Position numbers and translations under genes: made by a program. A stretch of 6,941 nucleotides of DNA, from the NCBI GenBank assembly GCA_019312705.1, contig JAFDCW010000231.1, positions 1-6,941 of the forward strand, in the 5' to 3' direction. Every line of letters begins with the position of its first letter. Position 1 is the stretch's first letter. The notes below the pieces were generated by a model. The model was not told the DNA's origin. It saw nothing but the letters and a program-made list of their open reading frames with translations, and searched no databases. Shown here one piece after another: positions 6,505 to 6,941 of the stretch. The stretch comes from Deltaproteobacteria bacterium (lineage in GTDB: Bacteria > Myxococcota > Polyangia > Polyangiales > B10-G4).

Positions 6505-6522
6505 GACACTACGTGTAGTGTC
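6505..6522. promoter_or_regulatory. 18-bp palindrome, operator candidate
   Basis: GACACTACGTGTAGTGTC has perfect 8-bp arms around a GT centre. It lies in the 171-bp divergent region, 48 bp from the DUF3348-like ATG and 105 bp from the lipoprotein ATG. Its inner 16 bp agree with the NrdR-box pattern acaCwAtATaTwGtgt except in three central bases. NrdR boxes usually come in pairs next to ribonucleotide reductase genes, and neither is seen here. A TetR-type repressor site is at least as likely. It sits just upstream of the weak promoter candidate at 6466-6494. Confidence 0.55.
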
Positions 6523-6627
6523 TCCACGCCTGTGGATGGTCTGGGGGGCCTCGAAATGGCCGCGGAACCCCATGGAAGTCCTCGGTGCACGCCGATTGGC
6601 ATTCCGGTCCGGGACCCGAAGGAGTCC

Positions 6628-6653
6628 ATGGTGGGGGTGTATGGTGGGGGTGT
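6628..6653 (+). repeat. Perfect 13-bp tandem duplication over the lipoprotein start
   Basis: ATGGTGGGGGTGT occurs twice head to tail (6628-6640 and 6641-6653). The first ATG is in frame with the lipoprotein and the second is not, because 13 is not a multiple of 3. Gain or loss of one copy would change which ATG or GTG is in frame. An AAGGAG ribosome binding site (6619-6624) lies just before it. Confidence 0.85.
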
Positions 6654-6941
6654 GGGGAGCCATCCTTTCCTTCTTCGCATCCTCCTGCTGGCGGGCATGG
6701 CGTCGGCGCTGCTGCCTGCCTGCGGCAAGGATGCGAGGGAGCTTTCCTGGACCGTGACCTTCGGGCCGGGAACCGAGGCCTCCGAGGCGGTCCGGGTGCA
6801 GACGCGAATCATCCGCGGCGGTTGTGACGGAACGACTGACCTCTACGTCACGAACGTCACCCCCGGGGCACCAACGGCGGCGGCGCCGGGGCCCCTCACG
6901 CCAGGTACCTATGGCTTCGCGGCGACCGCCGTGGACGAGAT
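6628..6941 (+). CDS. Putative lipoprotein, N-terminal part (cut by right window edge)
   Basis: This is a secreted lipoprotein of unknown function. The frame runs open to the window end (104 codons). The N terminus has an odd Gly/Val-rich lead (from the 13-bp duplication), then Arg17, a hydrophobic stretch ILLLAGMASALL and LPAC at residues 29-32. Cys32 would be the lipidated residue (signal peptidase II). Proline at -2 of the lipobox is atypical but tolerated. The mature part begins GKDARELSWTVTFG, has a second Cys in IIRGGCDGTTDLYV, and looks like beta-strands rather than an enzyme with visible catalytic motifs. The start is uncertain. The ATG at 6628 is only 3 nt after AAGGAG, so the GTG at 6631 (6 nt spacing) or the GTG at 6637 may be used. 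The gene is divergent from the three-gene operon and may share regulation through the palindrome at 6505-6522. Confidence 0.75.
   Translation, partial: MVGVYGGGVGSHPFLLRILLLAGMASALLPACGKDARELSWTVTFGPGTEASEAVRVQTRIIRGGCDGTTDLYVTNVTPGAPTAAAPGPLTPGTYGFAATAVDE

Noticed and set aside
6503..6757. Plus-strand open frame of 84 codons beginning ATGACACTACG
   Set aside because: It begins at the palindrome, has Trp/Arg/Cys-rich shadow composition and lacks a ribosome binding site. The neighbouring frame from 6628 has a signal peptide and lipobox.

Overview
The window is GC-rich throughout, with strong G/C preference at third codon positions, apart from one AT-rich patch at about 570-690. The gene types (a Lon protease, a MATE exporter, a secreted lipoprotein and a large coiled-coil envelope gene set) fit a Gram-negative bacterium. 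The lipoprotein style and base composition suggest Myxococcota or a related deltaproteobacterial lineage. That placement is an impression, not a demonstrated assignment.

Layout, left to right. (1) Positions 1-522, minus strand: the 5' part of a Lon protease gene, cut by the left edge. (2) Positions 523-915: a divergent intergenic region. It holds a plausible sigma70-type promoter for lon and two look-alike inverted repeats about six helical turns apart. (3) Positions 916-2274, plus strand: a complete MATE-family efflux transporter, starting at a GTG well inside a longer open frame. (4) Positions 2005-6456, minus strand: a compact three-gene operon, transcribed right to left. It encodes a 286-aa DUF3348-like protein, an 853-aa protein with an N-terminal membrane hairpin and an unusually regular 11-residue-repeat coiled coil (DUF802-like), and a DUF2894-like protein. 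The first two genes overlap by ATGA and the last follows after 19 nt. The 3' end of the last gene runs about 270 nt antisense into the MATE gene. (5) Positions 6457-6627: a divergent intergenic region with an 18-bp perfect-arm palindrome. (6) Positions 6628-6941, plus strand: the start of a lipoprotein gene, cut by the right edge, with a 13-bp tandem duplication over its start codon.

The centre of interest is the three-gene operon. From memory of proteobacterial genomes, DUF3348, DUF802 and DUF2894 genes sit together with an OmpA/MotB-like gene. They form an uncharacterised envelope system that loosely recalls the ZorA/ZorB motor pair, a membrane unit with a long cytoplasmic coiled-coil tail. 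Here no OmpA/MotB-like gene lies inside the operon, and the large protein has only two predicted membrane segments followed by a rod of 31 hendecads. It may therefore be a reduced or diverged version of that system. The family names rest on motif-level resemblance read by eye, and no search was run.
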